In this document: piece after piece, positions 38,720-41,775 of the stretch
Layout: the number at the start of each line of letters is the position of its first letter
Position numbering within the stretch: position 1 is the stretch's first letter
Origin: Anaerolineales bacterium
GTDB taxonomy: Bacteria; Chloroflexota; Anaerolineae; E26-bin7
Reading direction: 5' to 3'
Assembly: GCA_004377365.1 (NCBI GenBank)
Contig: SOHZ01000079.1
Span: forward strand, 1 to 41,775
Length of the DNA stretch: 41,775 bases
The notes under the pieces: model-generated
The model's input: only the letters and a program-made list of their open reading frames with translations
Databases searched by the model: none
Told to the model about the DNA's origin: nothing
Translations under genes and position numbers: made by a program

Positions 38720-38919
38720 TGTCGGTTCCTCCTGTCGGTGGAAAGACCTCCGAGGTTTCAAGGGCATGTGCTTTCTTGGAGCTTTTGCCTCATGCTCTTG
38801 CTTCAACTAACCTGAATCCTCGGGCAAAACCTCGGAGGTCTGAATGGTGTTCTGCTCTATAGACGTTGGGGTTGGGGGAAAGGTTCCCTTCGTGGTGACT
38901 TGCTACCGGGCGGTTTTGA

Positions 38920-39016
38920 AACACAAAAGTCACGAAGGGACGAATGGCACGAATTTGGTTCAAAATGGCAGGGCAGTGTTCGTGAAATTCGCTCATTCGT
39001 GCTATTCGTGATTCGA
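38920..39016. repeat. CACGAAT/ATTCGTG direct and inverted repeats
   Basis: Short units CACGAA, CGAATGGCACGAATTTG, TTCGTGAAATTCGCTCATTC and GTGCTATTCGTGATTCG follow one another in the leader region of the alpha-2-macroglobulin gene. From general knowledge similar arrays are scattered in other environmental genomes. Confidence 0.6.
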
Positions 39017-39144
39017 AACCTCCGCGTCCGACGAAAGCCCGGTAGCGAGTGGTGGTGATAGTATACCACAGAAGCTCAATCCGTGCACGGCGACTTGTCA
39101 CACCGGCAACATCGAACTCCTGTGTTCATACGCCTGAACAGTGG

Positions 39145-39174
39145 CAAAAAAGCCGTCCTGTGGATCAGGACGGC
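39145..39174 (-). terminator. Intrinsic terminator facing the minus strand
   Basis: A perfect 9-bp stem, GCCGTCCTG / CAGGACGGC, with a 5-base loop is followed on the minus strand by TTTTTT. Confidence 0.75.
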
Positions 39175-39330
39175 CCTTTGGGTGGTGTGAAGTAGCGTTT
39201 ACTATTGGTGATAGCTCGGTGATACTACCTACCAAGGCCCTTTGACCTTTCAACGGGGCTCAGAACAAGCTCAGGGCAGACAGGACAGGGGCCACCTCCA
39301 TCATACGACAAATCTACGCCGTGGTCAACA

Positions 39331-39425
39331 TCGTCTCCCCTCGCTTGGGGAGCATCTTTGCTCGTCGGACGCAAAAAGGCGGACCACGCTCATCAGCAGC
39401 GGTCCGCCCTTGTCAGGTGCTACTT
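39331..39425. repeat. Terminator-bearing repeat, copy 1 (48 bp after mazF)
   Basis: About 95 bp that match 40462-40551: TTGGGGAGCATCTTTGCTCG, then GGACGCAAAAAGGC, then GACCACGCTCATCAGCAGCG and GTCAGGTG. The hairpin GGCGGACC / GGTCCGCC (39378-39408) is intact and is followed on the minus strand by TTTTT, so it terminates the mazF transcript. Confidence 0.8.
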
Positions 39426-39472
39426 TTTACCTCTAACCTCAATCTCCTATCAGAACGGTTCGTGACAGGACA

Positions 39473-39820
39473 TCATAAACCAAGACAATACCGAACGGCA
39501 TCCTCGATCTTTTTCAGTGTCGCCCCTGAAACTCTGCCAGCAGGAGTCTCTGGAAAGCGCTTGGGATCTAATGACCGAATCTGGAAACACAAGAACACCG
39601 TTTCCATCGGTAACCCGCTTTCCGCTGGAGGTATACGGACATTGGTGGGATAGTCACGAGAAACGTTCTCTCCCTTTGTGCCGACCACGACAGTTACCAC
39701 AAGAGGCAGCTTATTGATGGCATCTATGGACAAGACTAATACTGGCCGATGACCTGCCTGTTCCCTGCCTTTAACAGGATTCAGGTCTACAAAGTAAATC
39801 TCTCCGCGCTGAATGGGCAT
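39473..39820 (-). CDS. MazF/PemK-type toxin endoribonuclease
   Basis: This protein of about 115 residues has the MazF barrel signature. The start is MPIQRGEIYFVDLNPVKGREQAGHRPVLVLS, with the catalytic-site arginine-proline (HRPVLVLS). The middle is VVVGTKGENVS and the GLPMETVFLCFQIRSLDPKRF segment completes the fold, ending with the helix LKKIEDAVRYCLGL. It cuts mRNA at short specific sites and stalls growth when its antitoxin is lost. The ATG at 39820 overlaps the TGA of the upstream antitoxin by one base, which indicates translational coupling. A terminator-bearing repeat follows 48 bp downstream. Confidence 0.9.
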   Translation of the reverse strand: MPIQRGEIYFVDLNPVKGREQAGHRPVLVLSIDAINKLPLVVTVVVGTKGENVSRDYPTNVRIPPAESGLPMETVFLCFQIRSLDPKRFPETPAGRVSGATLKKIEDAVRYCLGL

Positions 39821-40056
39821 CACACCGCTTCCAACCCGTCTGCTTCCGCGAAGGCAAATTCCTCACTGATCTTTTGCAACTCGTTTTGGATTTCCGGGTC
39901 AGCAGCCATAGCGGCCAGTTGATTATCCCAAACGCTTTGCCTGAGAGTGTTTTCTCGTATGCGATGAGCGAGTTGTTCCATTAGCCACAGTTGTTCATCC
40001 AGGGATAACTGGTTGATGCTCTCTTCAATCTGGGACAATACAGGTGTGTTCATCAT
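39820..40056 (-). CDS. Antitoxin partner of the MazF-type toxin
   Basis: This 78-residue acidic protein has a helical pattern (LSQIEESINQLSLDEQLWLMEQLAHRIRENTLRQ) that is common to short antitoxins paired with MazF and RelE in cyanobacteria and Chloroflexota. The C-terminal half (NELQKISEEFAFAEADGLEAV) is acidic and likely wraps the toxin. AGGAG precedes the ATG, and a second ATG follows immediately. Gene order (antitoxin first, one-base overlap) supports the pairing. I see no recognised DNA-binding fold, so autoregulation is uncertain. Confidence 0.8.
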   Translation of the reverse strand: MMNTPVLSQIEESINQLSLDEQLWLMEQLAHRIRENTLRQSVWDNQLAAMAADPEIQNELQKISEEFAFAEADGLEAV

Positions 40057-40118
40057 TTTGGCTCCTAAATTTGGGGGGCAGCGCGTGGCACTGATCTGCT
40101 TGTGTCTCTTTTGTTATA

Positions 40119-40361
40119 CTAGGATGACGGTACTTGTTGTAGGTGTGACCATGCTTCGCCTTCCTCCGGTCGGTTCCAGTCCTCGGCAAGCGCTGGCTCA
40201 CTTAGTAGCGCTGTTTCAGGAATGTTGATGATGTCAAATTCCATTTCAATTGTCTCCATCTCGTCCCAGTAATCGGCTGCCGAGTGCGTGTCTCAGAATT
40301 CGCCTGCCTCTTCTGCACTACTGAAACGCTCCGGGATGGAGTCTCTATCCTTTACGCTCAT
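40119..40361 (-). pseudogene. Decayed antitoxin with an internal TGA
   Basis: The ATG at 40361 reads MSVKDRDSIPERFSSAEEAGEF and stops at a TGA (40293-40295). The same frame then continues open for 57 codons as DTHSAADYWDEMETIEMEFDI, then ...ALLSEPALAEDWNRPEEGEA, to a TAG at 40119. The TGA stands where a tryptophan (TGG) is expected: GEF-W-DTHS is the usual wording of CopG/BrnA-like antitoxins. The second half resembles the C-terminus of a different short antitoxin (LSEPALAEDWNRPEE). I read it as the fused remains of two antitoxins, inactivated by a nonsense mutation. No toxin gene adjoins it. Confidence 0.7.
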
Positions 40362-40461
40362 AATAATTTCCTTGACTCTCAAATTGAGCCCCCGCGCCGT
40401 GGAAAGTCCCTTGATCTGTCCACTGGGATTATAGCACCAACTACTGACAAAAGCAAGCCCT

Positions 40462-40551
40462 CTTGTCTCACATTGGGGAGCGTCTCTGCTCGTAGGACGC
40501 AACAAGGCAGACCACGCTTTTCAGCAGCGGTCCACCTTTTCAGGTGTCACT
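40462..40551. repeat. Terminator-bearing repeat, copy 2 (42 bp after the RelE-type gene)
   Basis: It matches 39331-39425 in the same orientation and at nearly the same distance from a toxin stop codon. The hairpin is degraded here (GGCAGACC against GGTCCACC, two mismatches), so this copy is probably the older one or a non-functional one. Confidence 0.75.
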
Positions 40552-40592
40552 GTGCTATATCGGAAACCAGGTCCTTCTCAGACGCTCTTCTG

Positions 40593-40895
40593 CTATGATA
40601 CCTCTGCAAGCAATGGCCCTAAATCCCCGTAATCGTACGGCGGACGTTTGCGCACAGCCAGCACGTCTACCGCTTTATCTGCTTCGGTCACCGCGTATAC
40701 AATGCGCCACCTGTCTAGCCGAAGCCGGCGCAGTTCCTGCTCAAACTCAGGTGCATCCAGGGCTTTGCTTCTGGGAGGACGAGGATCATCAGCCAATGCA
40801 TCAATGGCCCTTTTCACTCGTTGACGCATGTTGCCGGGCAGGTCTTTGATTTCCTTCCAGGCGTGAGGAATGATATAGACCGTGTAACGACTCAC
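40593..40895 (-). CDS. RelE/ParE-superfamily toxin
   Basis: This 100-residue protein has a RelE-like fold: YTVYIIPHAWKEIKDLPGNMRQRVKRAIDAL (strand 1 and helix pair), then a short loop and RLRLDRWRIVYAVTEADKAVDVLAVRKRPPYDY, the beta sheet with the catalytic arginine/tyrosine region. The R-x-R-x-x-x-W-R-I-V-Y string is the family hallmark. As a RelE it would cleave mRNA on the ribosome. The start is GTG at 40895, overlapping the antitoxin stop TGA (GTGA), so the pair is translationally coupled. A repeat of the mazF terminator type follows 42 bp downstream. Confidence 0.88.
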   Translation of the reverse strand: MSRYTVYIIPHAWKEIKDLPGNMRQRVKRAIDALADDPRPPRSKALDAPEFEQELRRLRLDRWRIVYAVTEADKAVDVLAVRKRPPYDYGDLGPLLAEVS

Positions 40896-41116
40896 ACCAA
40901 TTCCTCTTTCACTTCATCCCATCGTAACCACCCCGCTCGTTCCCGGTCACCGCCAAATGCTTTCAGTTCGGCAAATGCCTGCCTGGCTATTTGCACATCT
41001 TCCAACGTCTCTAACCATTCAAGCAAGGCCTCCCAATCGTTTACATTGATGACGGCAAACCGCTTGCCTTTTACTGTCGCATATTGGACAGATTGTAATG
41101 CTTCTAATCCAGTCAT
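40892..41116 (-). CDS. Antitoxin partner of the RelE-type toxin
   Basis: A 74-residue protein, MTGLEALQSVQYATVKGKRF, then AVINVNDWEALLEWLETLED. The opening strands and helix resemble the Phd/YefM-type DNA-binding N-terminus, and the C-terminal helix (ELKAFGGDRERAGWLRWDEV) would neutralise the toxin. The ATG at 41116 follows GTGGAGG at seven bases; the upstream open frame lacks a ribosome binding site. It has a promoter at 41200-41228. The stop codon overlaps the toxin start. Confidence 0.8.
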   Translation of the reverse strand: MTGLEALQSVQYATVKGKRFAVINVNDWEALLEWLETLEDVQIARQAFAELKAFGGDRERAGWLRWDEVKEELV

Positions 41117-41199
41117 CGAATTTCCTCCACTCGTTAGTACGGGGCGCTTTTTGTAAGCACTGCTCATCTTCTGCTCTGATGGCGTATAATCTTTGCAAC

Positions 41200-41228
41200 A
41201 TTATACCACACAGCAAATTGAGCGGCAA
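41200..41228 (-). promoter_or_regulatory. Promoter of the RelE-type toxin-antitoxin pair
   Basis: TTGCCG (41223-41228) and a perfect TATAAT (41200-41205) are 17 bp apart on the minus strand. The leader is about 75 nt. Confidence 0.7.
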
Positions 41229-41277
41229 AACTTGGTTCGGCAGGCTCACCGTTGAAGCATCACCTCACATCCCTGTT

Positions 41278-41583
41278 CTACTGTGCCGCCACATACACTC
41301 GCACTTCTCTTTCCAGACGGTCTTGTAGCCGGTCTTTCTCTACCTCCAGATCGTACCGCGCTTGTAGATTCATCCAAAACCGCTCGGATAAGCCCAAGTA
41401 CCGCGACAGCCGTAGTGCTGTGTTTGGCGTAATCGCACGCTTGCCGTGCACAATTTCGTTGATCCGTCGGGGGGGAACGCTGATGTCCTTGGCTAGCCGG
41501 TATTGGCTTATCCCCATTGGCTTCAAGAATTCCTCTAACAGGATTTCTCCCGGATGAATCGGTGGTAGTTTTTCTCTGTCCAT
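41278..41583 (-). CDS. higA: HigA-family antitoxin (XRE helix-turn-helix)
   Basis: This 101-residue protein opens IHPGEILLEEFLKPMGISQYRLAKDISVPPRRINEIVHGKRAITPNTALRLSRYLG, the textbook HigA signature: a PGE(I/V)L entry, then an HTH with the recognition helix PPRRINEIV. It both binds the operator and holds the HigB toxin. The ATG at 41583 follows GGAGAG. It starts nine bases after the higB stop. The gene order, toxin first, is typical for this family. Confidence 0.95.
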   Translation of the reverse strand: MDREKLPPIHPGEILLEEFLKPMGISQYRLAKDISVPPRRINEIVHGKRAITPNTALRLSRYLGLSERFWMNLQARYDLEVEKDRLQDRLEREVRVYVAAQ

Positions 41584-41592
41584 CTCACTCTC

Positions 41593-41775
41593 CTAATGAT
41601 AATCTGCTATCTCCACGTTGTATGCATCCCCGCGCCGCCACTCGAAGCAAATTCGCCATTGATCGTTTATGCGAATACTGTACTGTCCCTTTCTGTCTCC
41701 AGATAGCTTTTCGAGCCGATTAGATGGCGGTATCCTCAAGTCCTGTAGAACCTCGGCGGCATCCAGTATCTCAAG
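41593..41775 (-). CDS. higB: HigB-type toxin, partial at window edge
   Basis: Sixty C-terminal residues are visible, with the RelE-like HigB signature [31 protein letters not shown] and the ending [11 protein letters not shown]. It is cut by the window end, so the N-terminus (about 30 residues) is missing. HigB cleaves translated mRNA on the ribosome. The HigA antitoxin gene follows directly. Confidence 0.9.
   Translation of the reverse strand, partial: LEILDAAEVLQDLRIPPSNRLEKLSGDRKGQYSIRINDQWRICFEWRRGDAYNVEIADYH

Larger units (their letters stand above)
39017..39472. other. Intergenic region before the toxin-antitoxin island
   Basis: No supportable gene. It holds a possible minus-strand -10 TATACT near 39061, the terminator at 39145-39174, a fragment of the CTGAGC..GTCGAAGG-type repeat (39242-39285), and the terminator-bearing repeat 39331-39425. 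Confidence 0.5.

Noticed and set aside
39331-40551. Integron attC sites in the toxin-antitoxin island.
   Set aside because: The duplicated units contain an ordinary terminator hairpin and lack GTTRRRY-type core ends.
1-41775. CRISPR arrays, tRNA or rRNA genes, full insertion sequences.
   Set aside because: I looked for regularly spaced repeats, for tRNA T-loop and acceptor patterns, and for transposase motifs in the gaps, and found none.

Overview
This window looks like part of a chromosome from an uncultured Chloroflexota bacterium, probably Anaerolineae-like. I infer that from the protein style rather than from any marker search. The clues are long multi-GAF sensor kinases, threonine/proline-rich (TPT) linkers in exported proteins, a sortase with a PxTG-type substrate, a giant lipoprotein alpha-2-macroglobulin, a PHP-type DnaE, IF-1 and S21 outside a ribosomal operon, and stacked toxin-antitoxin modules. 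No rRNA, tRNA, CRISPR array or transposase gene is visible.

Layout. 0.1-0.6 kb: a plus-strand FmdB-type zinc ribbon gene. 0.7-15.5 kb: almost all minus strand, with an ABM-like protein, M16 peptidase, TPR lipoprotein, UPF0173 metallo-hydrolase, an unknown protein, a frameshifted PAP2 phosphatase, the beta clamp (dnaN), a sortase-substrate-like lipoprotein, an EamA transporter, D-aminoacyl-tRNA deacylase, infA, rpsU, a methyltransferase coupled to a dehydratase-activase ATPase, a small membrane protein, a sortase, an acyltransferase and a LysM lipoprotein. 15.9-31.5 kb: plus strand, with a soluble GAF/PAS histidine kinase, a ThiF-like protein, dnaE, a small AT-richer accessory patch with two frame-broken genes (24.0-25.7 kb), a YbaK deacylase, phosphofructokinase and a 1363-residue membrane GAF kinase. 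31.7-38.7 kb: minus strand, with thioredoxin, a CsoR/CstR-type repressor with a visible operator, and the alpha-2-macroglobulin. 39.4-41.8 kb: a minus-strand toxin-antitoxin island containing a MazF pair, a decayed antitoxin, a RelE pair, and HigBA cut by the window edge.

Functional themes. Replication is represented by dnaN and dnaE, and DnaE carries a clamp-binding motif. Cell-surface biology is represented by the sortase, its candidate substrate, the LysM and TPR lipoproteins and alpha-2-macroglobulin. Sensing is represented by two hybrid-free kinases with no response regulator nearby. Thiol or persulfide response is represented by CstR-like plus thioredoxin.

Structures not explained by genes: (1) a family of intergenic palindromic repeats built on about 11-bp units, near the starts of three unrelated genes; (2) duplicated terminator-bearing sequences placed 42-48 bp after two different toxin genes; (3) a 90-bp nested palindrome; (4) two related, weakly attC-like repeats flanking one small membrane-protein gene; (5) four reading-frame lesions. 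I see no single dominant new system. The repeat family and the CstR-like regulon are the strongest leads.
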